64,000 bases of DNA from Madurella fahalii (GCA_029876055.1 CM056874.1:1302001-1366000); one strand, 5' to 3'. Positions 1-13,141 are shown, counted from the stretch's first letter. Notes: a model not told the origin generated them from the letters alone. Program-made: numbers and translations.

Positions 1-428
1 TCGCCAAGTATCTCCATTCCCAGCGTTAAGAAATCATGTTCATAATATGGGATTGGCAGGCCACAAGAGTAGGACTGCATTGATGGGGCTCGGACATGAC
101 CAGCATTTTTGGCGTTTGGATGTGATACCAATATTAGGTTGGCTAGGACTAGAGGCGAAAATTCATGACCAGGTCTACCCATCATTCTTCTGCCGGTGTT
201 CCCCCAAAACGCCAATACCCATGTGGGTACCGCCCTTCGCCGAGTCTCAGTCTCTCCTGACCCTCGACGGTGGGGTTTGGTTGGTTCAAGTCGCGCCCGA
301 GTCTCTCAGAATACAGTTTCTCGCACCCCAATCTAATCCGGTCTACTATCGCGCTTCAAACTGGACCATTCTGCCACGCAAACAAGTCAGCGCTCACCCT
401 CTATCTTCCACGCTCGCGGTTCCCATTC
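1..428. other. Intergenic, 3' side of RPB12
   Basis: Non-coding stretch downstream of the RPB12 stop and running to the window edge. Open frames here have no recognisable domain and overlap the RPB12 exon in other frames. I see nothing further that can be supported. Confidence 0.5.
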
Positions 429-650
429 TCACCTCTTCGTCCTCTCCTTGTACAGGACACGCGCACCGCACTTGTTGCATCGAATCGGAGCGCCCTTTTC
501 GAGCGGTACCCTCGCTGCGCAGTCGCCGCAGAGGTAGGTCATGGCACCGCCGCCGCTCTCGCCGGCGTAGTCGCGCGACGCGGGCGCACCGCTGCCTCCG
601 CCGAAGCCGGACCCAGAATTTGTGGGGATCTGGTACTGCTCGCGAGACAT
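429..650 (-). CDS. RPB12: RNA polymerases I, II and III shared subunit RPABC4 (Rpb12)
   Basis: A 73-residue protein without introns, the usual size for this subunit. The C-terminal half carries the zinc ribbon: YLCGDC near residues 38-43 and IRCNKCGARVLYKERTKR at the end, so two CxxC pairs followed by the basic tail that is nearly invariant in Rpb12/Rpc10. The N-terminus is a short Gly/Ser-rich segment. The start was chosen at MSREQ, the first methionine adjoining the conserved part; the frame is open further upstream to 836 but that extension looks non-coding. The subunit is common to all three nuclear RNA polymerases and helps hold the Rpb3/Rpb11-type assembly platform. It is divergent from the HIT gene, with about 540 bases between the starts that may serve as a two-way promoter (inference). 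Confidence 0.93.
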   Translation of the reverse strand: MSREQYQIPTNSGSGFGGGSGAPASRDYAGESGGGAMTYLCGDCAARVPLEKGAPIRCNKCGARVLYKERTKR

Positions 651-1190
651 GGCGGGTAGATACCTGTTGGTCCTGAAGTTGCGCGGTATAAGCACGGCGA
701 TGCGGAAGCCTATGAGCGGCTGATGAAGCGGATGGGGTGGACGAGTGTAAGATGACGCGAGTTTGAGTGACCGAGGGGCAGAAGGCGGCAGAAAATTGGC
801 GGAGGGCAACGGCAGAATCGGCCGGGGTGGGTCCATGATTCAAACTGAAACCAGCAGGTCACGTGCGCCCGTGTCCGAGAGTCTGGGCCGAGGTCGATGC
901 GTTATGCACAGCTGTCCCCCGGCAGGCAAAGGGATCCACACATTCCCAGTTGGCAGCTCAGAGCGAGCCGCTCGCCGACTTGCTAGTCAACAAAACGTCC
1001 ACATTCTCTTTCGCACTTTCACTCTTTCTGGGATACATTATTTGTCTCAGGCGGGAGCCATCGTACGGCTCAATTTCGCGTTAACTGTTGCTCCATCGTA
1101 TCCTCACCCTTCCTCAGCGCCGTATACCGCTCCCGGCGCATCTCCCTCCTTTAAGCCGAGCCGGCGCAAGACGGGGGACGGATATCAACA
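651..1190. other. Divergent promoter region RPB12 / HIT gene
   Basis: 540 bases between two divergent starts. Open frames across it read as low-complexity and do not resemble any family. No TATA box stands out, as expected for housekeeping promoters. Confidence 0.4.
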
Positions 1191-1859
1191 ATGGCACCCA
1201 AAACTTACACCTCTTCCCTCCCCCCAACCCCGTCTTCTTCCTTCGACCCAGGTCTCCCTCACGACAACAATAACAACAGCAATAACCGCACACCACAAGA
1301 CAAAGACTGCCCCTTCTGCCACATCTCGGCCATCTTCCCGGCCTACGACCCGGCCCACCCGCCCCCGTCGTCCTCGCCCCTCCTCAGCCCCTCCCAGACC
1401 TCCCCGCAGCCAGCGACCTTCATCGTGCTATCCACCCCGACGCTCGTCGCCTTCTTAGACATCATGCCCCTCTCGCTGGGCCACATCCTCCTCTGCCCGC
1501 GCCGGCACCGGGGCAAGCTCACGGACACGACGCCGGACGAGGCGGCGGAGCTGGGCCGCTACCTGCGGGTGCTCTCGGCGGCGGTGGTGGAGGCGACGGG
1601 GGTGGGCGACTGGAACGTGGTGCAGAACAACGGGGCGGCCGCGGCGCAGGTCGTGCCGCACATGCATTTCCACGTGATCCCCAGGCCGGAGCTGAGGGAC
1701 CAGCGGAGCGAGCGGTTCACTTCGACCATGTTTGGCCGCGGGCAGAGGGACGAGTTGGATGAGGAGGAGGCGGGGCAGCTGGCGGAGCGGGTGAGGAGGA
1801 AGGTGGCCGAGGTGTTTGGCAGGTCCGGGGGCGAAGGGGAGGGGAGGGCAAAGTTGTGA
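1191..1859 (+). CDS. HIT-family protein (histidine triad nucleotide hydrolase/transferase)
   Basis: A 222-residue single-exon protein. A low-complexity N-terminus of about 35 residues precedes CPFCHI (Cys40, Cys43), the zinc-type entry of HINT-like proteins. The HIT core follows: PLSLGHILLCPRRH near 93-106, WNVVQNNG near 141-148, and the histidine triad VVPHMHFHVIP with His157, His159 and His161; His159 lies at the nucleophile position. Members hydrolyse nucleoside phosphoramidates or related dinucleotides in cytosol or nucleus. The insertion rich in Pro/Ser at residues 52-75 is unusual but typical of fungal copies. It is convergent with the aldo-keto reductase gene (stops about 190 bases apart). 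Exact substrate cannot be told from sequence. Confidence 0.88.
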   Translation: MAPKTYTSSLPPTPSSSFDPGLPHDNNNNSNNRTPQDKDCPFCHISAIFPAYDPAHPPPSSSPLLSPSQTSPQPATFIVLSTPTLVAFLDIMPLSLGHILLCPRRHRGKLTDTTPDEAAELGRYLRVLSAAVVEATGVGDWNVVQNNGAAAAQVVPHMHFHVIPRPELRDQRSERFTSTMFGRGQRDELDEEEAGQLAERVRRKVAEVFGRSGGEGEGRAKL

Positions 1860-2046
1860 GTTGTGCGGGAGGAGAGCATTGGTATTATTAGAGAAGGGGC
1901 AGGGAGGGACTGAAGCGTCGGCTACGCTGGGTGCGGTCACGGTGCGGCAATGGGCTGTAATCTAAGATCTCCGGTAAGTTTGGCCGGGCTGTCTTTGGTG
2001 CGTTAATGCGTGTCCTAATTTTCTAGACTGATACCCGTGGCCCCAA

Positions 2047-3054
2047 TCACTCGTCATCCCCGAAAAAGACCTTGACCGGCAGCCATGCGTCGCCGCAGAC
2101 CTTGAAGCGATCCGGGATAGCATCGATTTTGGCTATGTCTTCGTCGCTCAAACTCCAACCATCCAAGTCAAAGTTCGCCTTGATCCGCGACTCGGTGACG
2201 CTCTTCGGAAGCACGCTCCAACCCTTCTGCAAGCCCCACATGAGGAGAACCTGCTGCGCGCTGCGGTTCTTGGCTTTTGCAATGGACGTGATCGTCTCGT
2301 TGCTGTAGAGCGGCGAGCCGCTGCTGCCGAGCGGGGAATACCCCGAGCAATGGATGCCTTTCTCCTTGCAGTAGGCGATGAGCTTGGGCGACGGGTTACC
2401 CGGGTGAAGTTCGACCTGGTTCACGGCCGGGACAATCTATGGCGAAGAGTCAGCATCTCGCCTCAACTACTGAAGAACGCGCGACATACCTTGCAGCTCG
2501 GATCGTTCAGCAACTTCTCGAGGTTCTTGATGCCAAAATTGCTGACGCCAATGTTCTTGACCTTGCCAGTCCCAACCAATTTCTGCATCTCCCGCCAGGT
2601 GTCCACAAAGTCCCAGTCGTCGTAATGCTTTTTCGTGTCGCTGGGGTCGGTGCTCGACGGCCAGTGCATCAAGTACAAGTCGACGTAGCTCGTGCCGAGG
2701 CTCGCAAGCGAGCTGTCGATGCCCTCCTGCACCTGCTTGTGCCAGGTGTTGTCCAGTTTGGTGGTGAGCCAGATCTCCTCGCGCGGCACGCCCGATGCCC
2801 GTATACCCTCACCAACCTCCTTCTCATTGCCGTAGGCCAGTGCCGTGTCAATGTGCCGGTACCCCGCCCTGAGGGCGGCCTCAACGGCCTTCTCGACCTC
2901 GCCCGGCTTGGATTGCCATGTGCCCAGTCCAACGGCGGGCATCGAGTCGCCCGTGTTCAGCGTGAAGGTCTTTCTGCGGCGCTTGTGAGTCGCGAGTGTG
3001 GTGGGGGATTGAGAGTTACTCGGCCACTTACGTGGTGTTCTTGATGCCGGCCAT
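2047..3054 (-). CDS. Aldo-keto reductase (Gcy1/glycerol dehydrogenase type)
   Basis: Three exons (about 3054-3032, 2973-2490, 2436-2047) encode 298 residues. The first exon is only 23 bases, ending at a GTAAGT donor; the second intron uses GTATGT and a TAG acceptor, and both restore the frame. The AKR catalytic tetrad is complete: Asp50 and Tyr55 in HIDTALAYGNE, Lys80 in LTTKLDN and His111 in LYLMHWPSS. The C-terminus has the NADP-binding LPKSVTESRIKANF segment. The family reduces aldehydes and ketones with NADPH in the cytosol; closest in feel to fungal GCY1/YPR1-like glycerol 2-dehydrogenases, but the substrate is an inference. Overall a normal-length, intact enzyme. Confidence 0.9.
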
Positions 3055-3942
3055 GGTTGCGATGGTGTTTCTATACTTCTCACAAGGAAGGGTTTGTCTG
3101 TATGAAAGGGAAAGAGGGGGAAGAGCCGCAAGAAGTATTTACACATCCTGACGATCAATCAGCGGAGGAATATTTTGCCGCATTTCTTCTGACTCTTGCG
3201 ATAGGAAACGCGCGGGGCTCACTTCCAACACTTCCAACACCTTCGATACTGCAACAGCTAGTGACGTTATCTCGTCCCAGCCCCGCATATTCGTGGAACG
3301 CAAACAGACTTTACTCCATCAACCAAGCGGGGTTGCTGCAGGTTTTGTGTTGCAGTGGGGGTGTTCAGTGAGCCAAGAAGCTGCAAGGAACCAATATGTT
3401 CGTTGAAACCCATGTTCGTGTTTGGGCTCGTATCCGAAGAAGCGCCATCACGGTCCGATCTTGGGCCGTGGGATGGAGCTACCGGCGCCATTGTTGTGGA
3501 GAAATCCCATCAATGGGGATCGAAGGAGGGGCATGTCCCACGCTCTATGACCAAGGGGAATCCCCAGCTGCCACCGTCTCTCGTCTGTTTACACAACTCA
3601 ATACCCCTGAACCGCAAACGTACACCTCGGGTGACATGGAACGCATGTCTAAGCCGCGAACAGCAAACATCCTCTACCAACATCAACCATCTACGCACCC
3701 CATCGTATGAGAAAGAGAATCCCGTATTGATAAGATTCGATCGAGACGCCCCGTGCCATCAGAACCGGTATTGATGGAGAAACATCTAATTACAGCGTCG
3801 ATTTTCACTAGCAGTCGTCACCCATACACAATGCCTTTTTCAACCCGCTGTAACACTACCAACACCCAAAACTAGAGCCCCGACATTGCATTGCATCACA
3901 CCACCTCCCATTCCCCTCCCTTTTTTAATTTTGAGGACCTTT
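3055..3942. other. Intergenic between aldo-keto reductase and ChAP gene
   Basis: 888 bases holding the reductase promoter and the 3' end of the neighbouring minus-strand gene. Plus-strand open frames here overlap each other and show no family features. Nothing else seen. Confidence 0.45.
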
Positions 3943-6347
3943 CTAACCATCCGTCCCGCTGCTCCTAAATGTCGCGCAGAGTGCGGCATAATGATGCGTC
4001 AGATCCAGCACATTCTGCGGCAGGTTGGTCGCCTGGATAATGCTGCGAATCTTGACGGCCCCTTCGTCCTCGATCAACATGCGAATGGTGTGCAGCAGCT
4101 CGGGCGAGAACTCGCTGTACCACCGGTACTGCCACGTCACCAGCCTAATGGTGGCGGCCACGGTATCGCGCGTGCTCTTGGTCTTCTCAAACACCTTGAG
4201 AATGCCTGCCAGCGCCCTGGGGCTGAAGCGCTGCGACAGGCACGCGCGGTAGGCCTCGACCGCCTCGTCGAGGTGCTGCAGGCGCTCGGCCAGGGTGCCG
4301 ATGATCTCCCACTCCTCGGCAGACTTCTTGTATTGCATGCTCTGTGCGCGGTACTGCGCCATCTGCGTGCGCCATATCGTGTACACGCGCAGGTCCTCGT
4401 AGAGCACCATGAAGAGACTATCGAGCCAGCGCTCGCAGAGTCGCTTGTTGTTAAGGCGCGAGAAATGGTCGTCGTTGGGAGTCTGTCAGAAAGGTCAGCT
4501 ACCACATCTACGGAGTGGAGACGAGAACTGGCTTACGCTATCGTCCCCGTTCTTGACTAGCTCTGGGTCAACTGCGCTAGAGGGCCTCTCAATGTCCTCG
4601 GGTCTGCCGTTAGGGACGAGAGTATGCGCAACAGAGTCCGTGTCGGTCTCCGCGCCAGTTTCCTTCTTAGCCGCTTCACCTTCTTCTACCCCTTCCTCCT
4701 CTGCGCCCTCGGCAGCATCGCCATTGGTAGCGGGATCCGGGGTTCCACGGAGGGCATCGGTGCTAGCATTGCGCCTTGTGGAATAGTTCTGCGGACCAGA
4801 CTCGTGCTTCTCGCGGTACTCGTCTTCCATGACAAAGACGTTGCTCCTGATCTTGAGAAGCTGGTCCCAACCGATTTTTGCCGTCATCTCTGTAAGGATA
4901 CTGTATGCTTGCTTGAAAGTGCCCCGATAAGCGGCTGCGCGGAGATTAAGCAGACTCTGGTCTATCTGCTCCGTGTATCGCGCCTCAGGCTCGCTGTCAA
5001 TTTCGTCTAGCCTCGTCTCGGGGAGGGTTGGGAGATTGACGTCTCTTGGCTCTGGCATGATGGGTGTGTCTTTGTCCTGATACGTAAACATGGGGCATGA
5101 ATTCAGAGTGGTGAGGGCGTTTTCCCAGTCCTCCATAGCCACGTAAACCTCGGCTAACCTTGCCCAAGTTCCAAACTCGCTGGGTGCTGCGATGGTGCTC
5201 CGGTCCGCGCAGCCGAGGGCCATGCGCAGCCTCTCTTCCTTTTGCTCCGGTGTCGTGGCGGTTTGGGCCTTTTTGAGCAGGAATTCTGCCTGGGTGTCGA
5301 GCATGACGTAGTCCATCGGCGACTCTTTCAGAGCTTCGTGGAGAACACGTATCCCTTGAACCTCTTCATTTCCCATGAACAAGACTTTCGCCAACAGAGA
5401 TGCCACCTCAACATTCTGTGTCCGAAGCTTCTCGAAGAGGTTGATACCGGAGGCATAACGGCCGGTTGTGTGGAAGTACTTTAGCAAGCCAGCGGTAAGG
5501 TGATTCGAGACGAGATTCGGGACTTGCACGACCGAGTCGGACCCAAGCTGCCAACCTACGCATGGTTAGCCGACCTATGACCTGCTATCTTTGTTACCCC
5601 AACCCCCTTACCCCTGAAGAAGAGCTGTTCAGCTGAGCTCAGAAAGCGGTGCTCGGTCTCGGTGTTGGTTACGGGGTTGAAGCGCCTGACGCCGATGATC
5701 TTCCGAATGGTGTCGCCGGTGCCGTCGTCGGCGTATGAGTAGGCGCGCAGCACGCTGCAGAGGTACGTCTCGAGCCAAAGTTCTTCGGTCGCCTTCTTCT
5801 TCTCGCCGCGCTCGTCAACGCAGTAGCTCTCGACGGATCCCGGGAAAGGCGCGTGTACGCGCATGTCGACCCGCGAGAACGCATTGTAGCAGCTAGCAGC
5901 CAGTTAACGACTGCATGGTCAGGGCTCGAAGAGGTAAGGTTACCAGTATGTGCCCTCGAGGGTCTTGCTGGTTGCTGAGGGGCCGAATTCCTTGTACGCC
6001 AGTGTGTTGATGTAGGCGGCGAGGCTGGCCGACGACGAGGCATCCACGCCGGTCACATGGTGGTAGACTCCCAGCTAGAGATACCAAGTCAGCACTTCAG
6101 CAAACAGAGGGCCCGGGGGCACACATAAACACTGACTTGCTTCCCGGGGTGCCGTAGCGGCTGCTTGACGAGGTGCACGAGATCGGGAGGGCCAAGCTCG
6201 CGCAACGAGATCAGGGAATCGGTGCGCGCATCAATTGCCTCGTGCAATACCTCTTCGGTCAACCTGCGCATACAGACATCAGTCTCCGTGACACCCGGGA
6301 AGAAGAAAAACGGGGAGCACGGACTCGGGCACAGCCGGCGCGACCAT
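3943..6347 (-). CDS. BUD7: ChAP-family exomer subunit (Bud7/Bch1/Chs6 type)
   Basis: About 706 residues in six inferred exons (about 6347-6325, 6263-6137, 6074-5944, 5892-5612, 5555-4537, 4482-3943); all junctions keep phase. Family hallmarks are the N-terminal DSLISLRELGPPDLVHL, the block from YHHVTGVDASSSASL to NTLAYKEFGPSATSKTLEGT, then VPFPGSVESYCVDERGEKK-like sequence, the linker to VSNHLTAGLLKYFHTTGRY and the helical TPR-like repeats with YVMLDTQAEFLLKKA. A disordered acidic insert lies before the last exon, which ends in a Sel1/TPR-like helical bundle. ChAPs bind Chs5 and Arf1 at the trans-Golgi and sort cargo such as chitin synthase to the surface. The first coding exon (23 bases, GTCCGT donor) is the least certain; translation could instead begin at the methionine at 6271. 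Confidence 0.82.
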
Positions 6348-6940
6348 GACGGAGGTCTTCGCACCACTGCTGTGGTGGATGGGGTTGGGCCGTCACCTGA
6401 GTAGATCAACAAGGATCAGAAAAGCATAGGAAGGTTGCTAATGGCGATGCATCGGCCTGCAGCGCCTGATGCAATTGAACAATGCTTCGGGCGCAGCTGG
6501 TATGGTTCCGCTAGCCACTGGTTGAAGAACTGCGGGTGTTGCCCCGACTAGGAGTCTGTGGCTTGATGTTCTGGGGTGTTTGGTTTGCCTGCTCCTGCGC
6601 TGAACCAGCGACGGGAGACGAGGCTGGCCCCAGCGAAGCTTTGTTGCGCCGTGCACGGACCGGCCGCCCACATACCCGCTTGCTTCTGCTGTGGGTAAAG
6701 AGCTTGGGCCGCACCATCTCATTAACACGCTGCAGTGCAGCATTCCCTGCCCTGGGCGGGCCTAACTGCTGCCGCGTCTACCGCGCCGTTCGCGAATTTG
6801 GGGCGGATTTGGCGAATTTGGGCGACTTTGGCCATCCGCAATTGCGACACCTTTTTCGGCTTTCTGTTTTCACGTTTCGTCTATTCCAATCTCCGCTACA
6901 ACAGAAATCTCATACATGATACGCTGACGTCGGCGACAAG
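6348..6940. other. Divergent promoter region ChAP gene / HIR3
   Basis: 593 bases between divergent starts. Several open frames cross it (for example 6438-6743 on the minus strand) but none resembles a family. Probably two 5' UTRs and a shared promoter. Confidence 0.4.
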
Positions 6941-9900
6941 ATGGTAAGCCGCTGAACGTTCGACTCTAGCTCTTGCACTAACTGCGCGCCCCCATATGCA
7001 GGCCGCCTTCTCGGCCATCAACGTCGAGCCCGAAGAGAACGTCGACGAGGAGATTGATACCACCAAGGATCTCCAGGTGTGCAGCGTCTCCGACCCGCTT
7101 TAACCCGCACGGTCGGTTTCTCATGCTTCGGTTTCTAGGTCGATGACGCCCTGAAGCTCTTCCAGACGGCGCTCAAACTCCACGCCCAAGGGCCCAAGTT
7201 CTTCGACCAGGCCTCCGATGCCTACGATGCGCTCTTCGATTCCGAGATCTTCAAATACCCCGAGAGCAAGACCGAGTACGAGCGCAATGAGGAAGGGCAG
7301 GATGGCACCCTCGCCATTGAGCCGGCTTTCGCTCCAGCCCTAGACGTTGTTGGAGCAGAGGCCGACGGGATTGGGAGCAGTCTTCCGCAGGCTCTCTATT
7401 TGTCATACAAGAACCATGGCCAGTTTGTTGTCGACCGCATCCGGCACAGGATTCGCGCGGCTCCGGCGACAGAGGAGTCCATATTGGGAGACGAAGCGGT
7501 GCAGGAAGAAGCCCGGAGAGCCCTACACGACTTCAGCACAGCATTGGACCGCGACCCATCAGATGCTGAGCTTTGGAGGAAAACTGCACGGGTTGCCGCC
7601 TTTCTCACGAGTGCTCGGATCAGTCGCTACAGTTTAGAAGCTGCCGTTGAGCTGGACGACGATCCAGCCGTGGATGAAGTTGAGCCGCCGTCCTTAGCCG
7701 AGGGCTTTGCGGGCGAGCAACTCAAAAAGCAGCTTCAGGTTCTAGGCGATGAGATGGCGTTGAGTCATCCCATTATGAGACCTTTCCTAGAAAAAGGCAT
7801 GCCGCCATACCTAACACAGTTCATGGATCCGATGCCGTTCCTACCAGATCCAACCAAGTCATTAGCGATTCCACGACCACACGCAGCGGAAATCGATACC
7901 CCCCGTCTCTCCGTCTCGATTCCGGACCTGTCATGGACGGAGCTGGGCACTATTCTAGTACGCATTATCGCGGAAAACGGTTGTTCAGGGCAAGCCATTT
8001 CAATCCAGCTTCCTGATGTAAGCAGCGAAGTGGACGTCCAGATGGAAATCGACATGCAGTTGCAAGTACCGGAATCATCGTCACCTCCGGAGAACCCCCC
8101 CGAGGCAGCGCCAGCAGAAGAAACAGTGACGGAAGAGCCCAGAGACGGAGAAGAGGCAGTGCAAGAGCCCAAGTCGGCAGCGACTGAGGCGACCCCACCC
8201 AACGACCAGTCTACGAAAGAGCGAAGGGCTTCTATGCCGACCAGGAAGCGGTCGCAATCAGCAGCCGGCATCCCAGACACCCAAGACGACGAAACCGCAG
8301 ATTTCAAGAGAAGCAAGAGGACCAGACGCCGAGACACCGCCGTAGAGGAGGTTATGGACCCCGCTACGTTTCTCGCGACACAGCTTCAACCTTTGCAGGC
8401 CGCGGACCAAAACCTATTCCAAACGACCAAGAACCTCCTGGAGAATCTGGGGGTAACAGACAAAGTAACCCTAGAGAGAATTGCAGAAGTTCTTGACTCA
8501 TGCGCCTCGGATGATCGGGCGGGCAAGATCCAGAATGCCGCTACTGTAGACCTGCGGGATGCCATTACAAATTTCGACGAGGATACAGCGACCGTTTTGT
8601 TGAATAAGAGAGAGCTTCCCCAGCTCAGCCTCTCCGCTTTCCTCGAGCATGCCAAATCGGGTTCGCAGCGGTCCCACGAAGTGCCGGCATTTGATGATAC
8701 CCAGAGCGCCAGGAGCTTCGTGGAGAAAGTGAACGCAGGGTGGCACACCATACACGACGTTGCGTATGAATATCTGAAGGCATTAGCAAAGACCTACACC
8801 CAGTCAAAATGGCCAGACCCGTTGAAAACGGTGGTGATGCAAGTCATGAGCCGGCTGGACGAGATCATCTGCGACAGGGTAGCTTACGAACTCGACGTCT
8901 GCCAAAAGGATGTGGAAGGGGCGGCATATACGGAGCTTTCAGGTCTCGCACAGATGCTCTTCGAGCTTCACCTCGACAATTACGAGCGCGTCGCCAACCC
9001 AAACACCGCTGTCGACCAGAGTACAATGTTGGAGGCGAGGTGTCGGCTCGACCGATGGATGGATTGGGCCATCGCAATCACCAGACTGCGAAATCCCAAG
9101 CCGGATGACGAGCTATCGTACCGCCTCTTATGGGCGGCAGTCACCGCGATTGCATTGAGCAAAGGTGCACCGCGGGACCACGTTCTGAACTGCTGGCATA
9201 GTTTGCGCGACTTTCTTGGGTCTACTGGCGCCGACATAAGTCTGCCCAACAATACCGTCATGTCTGAGATCTCGACCGCTGCGGCAGAGCGTGAGATATC
9301 CAAACTGACAACCATGGACTTCTTTCTGGGTCTGTTCCAGGAAGATGCCGGCGACCCGGTATCTGTGATTGAGAGCTTGGAGCCCGTCCTCAGCCCGGAA
9401 GGCGTCTACATCAACATCCCCGCCGTCCCCGAACCTAACGGAGTTGACTGCAACGGCACCAAATCTGGGTGCCACAAGCAACCCATCACAGAGTGTGCCA
9501 GTCAGGAACTGATGGACCTGTGGAAATTCCTCAAAGCTAGCAGCACAGAGTTGCGACTACTACTATGGTCGAGGCTTGGGGAGGCATACGGCAAGATCCA
9601 ATATATCACCAAGCAATTTTCATGCTTCCTCCGCAGTATTGAAATCATCATAGCCGACTTTGAGCGCGAAGACTACGTCAGCACGCCTCCCGAATCAAGG
9701 AGGGGACTATTTATGAGTATGCTGAAAGCCCTCGACGACCTCATCATACAGTCGTTGCACTTAGCATTGAACGACAACAGTGCCTTCGACATCATTGACG
9801 AGGATCACTTGAGGTCTAGCATGTCTGCTCTCGCAAAGGTCAGCTGCCTTTTGCACGTCGCAGCCATGTATGAGGATGAGACGCGAATCGGAATGACCGC

Positions 9901-12900
9901 CGCACCATCAAGCAGTTCAACCTTGAGAGCCTTCCTCAATAAGCTTCAAGAGATGCAGGTGCGGACGTGGTCGCTCCAGTACACCATGCTCAAAGTTGGC
10001 ATTCACCAGCACAAGAAGATCTTCCCGAAGCCTGAAAACGATCTGGCCGATTACCTGGCCGCAGTGCATCAGGTCCTGGGCTTGCGGAGATGCTGCAAGT
10101 CGTCCAACAAGATCTTCCTCAAGATGATGCGTGTTGAGCTTCTTAAGCAGAAGAATATCGAGAACTGGGAGGACTATCTGGGCCAGGTGCTCTATGACTT
10201 GCACGGGCTCAAACTCGGCGTAGGAATCTGGGACGTACAGGACCATGGCTGCGAACCCGAAAACCTGGAGAGGCGCCAGGCGCTGCAGCTAGTCGAGAAG
10301 ATCACGGTGCTGGCAAACAGAATGTCGATGAAGGATCTTCTGAAATCAGACCTCAAAACGACCATCGAGCGGATGCAGCAGGCGATTGGGTCGGCCAAGT
10401 CGAGTCCACAAATGGCTCACAACCTGCGCAACTATTCCGAATATCTCAAGGCGCCGATCCACCCGCTGCATCTCTACCAGGCGCTTACCGGAAGCGTCGA
10501 CCTCGATGCTGTATCCATCAACACACCCGAGAGCGCTCCGGCTAAACAGGGCTGGTTCTTCCTCTTGGGGATGATCGCGCTCACCAAGTTCAAAGGCGTA
10601 GATCTCAACAGGCGACAGACGCCAGGCGCTACCGACGACTTGCGCATCGGGGCCACATTTTTGCGGCTCCAGCTCCAATACACTCCCGACCGCTGGGACG
10701 CATGGTTTCGCTTGGCCGAGTGCTTCGACTACGAGCTAGACGAGTCTGTCCTTTGGACCGCTGACAAGATGAACAAAGATCGGGCCGAGTTGGTCCGGTT
10801 CCAGCGGCAGGCCATTCACAGCTACATCATGGCCCTTTCTCATTCCTACGCATGGGCGTCGGATCCCGCAGTCCTCACCTCCCTAGAGGACGACGAGGAA
10901 GCACTCTACGACATGTACCACGAGTTCGGGATGCGAATGTACTCATCAAGCCGTGAGCCATTTGCGATGGAGCCCTTCCAACACACGGAACACCAGAGGT
11001 TCTTTATCGGAAACGAGGGTTTAGGAACCTACAAGAAGATCCTGCATAATCAAATGTCGGATTACCAGGTCTGGAAGTTTGCAGCCCACCTTTTCCGGAA
11101 GGCAATGGTGGGCAAGCCCAAGGACTGGAAGAACCCTTACATGGTGGCAAAGTGTCTCTGGAAGATGTACCAGAAGCCAGCGGAGGAACTCGACGAGAAG
11201 AACCGGCTGCATCGGCCTACCGTCCGGACGGTCCTAGACGCGCTGGAGAAGACGATTGAGGTTGTTTCAGCGCTGCCTAAGCCTAGACATGGCCAAGACC
11301 CAATTCTAGAACCGCACTACAAGATCCTATCAGTCGTACACAAACTCGTCACGCGAGGTGACCTTCCCGCCCAGGAAGGCGCAGACATTCTCCAGCGCCA
11401 GCCGTACGCGCCAGACCGAGGCAAAGAGGTCACGATTGAAAATGCAGATGACTGGGAAGCCTATGTGATTCGGGGTCTGCAGTTTCTGCGGGATAAGGAC
11501 AAATCCAACTGGCAGCATCGCATCATCATGCGGCACGCGCGGATCTTGTTCGACGAGAACGCCGACGACGACGAGGGCCAAAGCTACGTCGCCGCCAAGG
11601 CAGCCTTTACTGTGCTGCGGGAAAGTATGTTCACAAAGACGATGGTGATGAATGTCTGGAAATGCGACGCCGAGCGGCCAGGGCGCCACCACGTCTACAC
11701 GGAACGGTACATCCGCTATGTCGTTCGGCTGCTGGAAGTTATGAACGACCGCACCAACCTCGAAGCGGTCCTCCGCCGGATCCGCAAAAAGGGCGCCGAC
11801 TTTTACCACTTCAACGAGCTGTGGCAGTTCTGCGTCGTCACGTACGTGAGGCTGCTCCGGCAGACGTTCAAGGTCGCCCTGGTTGAGGAAGACGCGTTCA
11901 AGAGTCTCAGCCCAGAGGACTTTGATGTGGTAGGCGAGAAGGTCACCGAATGGGCGACGACCCCGGAAGCAGAGAACAACGCCTCTCTTAGCGCCATGAA
12001 AGAGGCCGTCGAACTCAAAAAGCTGAATGCTAACCTGATGAAGGCTGGGCCCATCGACGACCTCATCACAGATTGTTACTCGGCCATCTACCTGCACGTC
12101 AAGCCGGACCTGCCTGGGCCGGTAGCCCCGACTCCGAGCATGGACATCGACTCGAGCCAGCCCAAAGACAAGGAGGACGATGCGGATGCGCACGCGACCG
12201 AGCTCAAGAGCAAGCTCCTCATGGGCCTGTTGTCCCGCGACCGAGAGCCCACCGTCCTCGGCTCCCTCCGCGCCGGCTCGGAACAGCCGGACAAGGACAA
12301 GTCGGAGCGCCACTCTGTCGCCGGCGAGGCCGCCCCGCGGAATACTCGCGTGGGCGGGATCCGTCGCCCTAACATCCTCCGCAAGGCTGAGCAGGCCGTG
12401 CAGGCCGTCCTGCGCGCGGCCGAGGCGCCACCAAAATCCGCCGCCGGCGGCGGCGCCAACGGAGCGAGCACCAGCGGCAGTACCCGGACAAGAATGGGGT
12501 CGATGTCGAGTGCCAAGAACGGACATGGGCGGACGACGCCGCGGGCCCACAGCGAAGACGAGACGGATGAGGAGGAAGGGGGCTCGCACCATGGGGAGGA
12601 TGACGAGGACGTGGACATGAAGGATGCGGACGACGAGGGTGCCGCGGGGGAGAGGGCTGCGGCGGATGGGGCGGAGCACCACGACGATGAGGGGAGCGAG
12701 ATATCGAGTCCGCCGGGCAGCGTCCACGACTCTGCGGACGACGAGAGCGACCTGAGCGATGTGCCGGCGGATTACGAGGACGACGTGCCGCCTTCGCTGT
12801 TGTTTCCCAATCTCAGGCGGAGCGTGGACGCTGCGGCCGCCGCGGGGACGGGGAGGGAGAGCAGTGCGGAGAGTTCGGAGGGGGAGGGAGAGGAGAGTGA

Positions 12901-13141
12901 AAGTGAGGGTGATGATGAGGGAGGGGAAGAGGGCGAGGGTGGGGAAGATGGTGCAGGCGACGGGGATCATCACGATCATGAGCATGAGCATGAGAACGAG
13001 GAGGTTGGCGACACGGAGGAGGAGCAGGATGAAGACCAGGAGGAGGAGGGAGATGGAGATGACGTCGAGGCCGGCTCGTCGCGGCCACAGCGCCAAGCGG
13101 AAGGGGAAGGGGATGCTATGGAAGAGGATGAAGACAAGTAG
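6941..13141 (+). CDS. HIR3: HIR histone chaperone complex subunit Hir3 (CABIN1 homologue)
   Basis: Three exons: a 3-base first exon (the ATG alone, 6941-6943), 7002-7076 and 7139-13141, giving about 2026 residues. The start MAAFSAINVEPEENVDEEIDT-type sequence, the following DALKLFQTALKLHAQGPKFF and LYLSYKNHG match the Hir3/CABIN1 N-terminus. The body is a long alpha-solenoid with TPR-like helices; recognisable blocks include GWFFLLGMIALTKFKG, TPDRWDAWFRLAECFDYELD and WQHRIIMRHARILFDEN. A putative nuclear localisation segment KRSKRTRRR lies near residue 420. The last 350 residues are strongly acidic and disordered, typical for histone chaperones. Hir3 is the scaffold of the HIR complex, which deposits H3-H4 outside S phase and represses histone genes. 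Length fits the family. Confidence 0.9.
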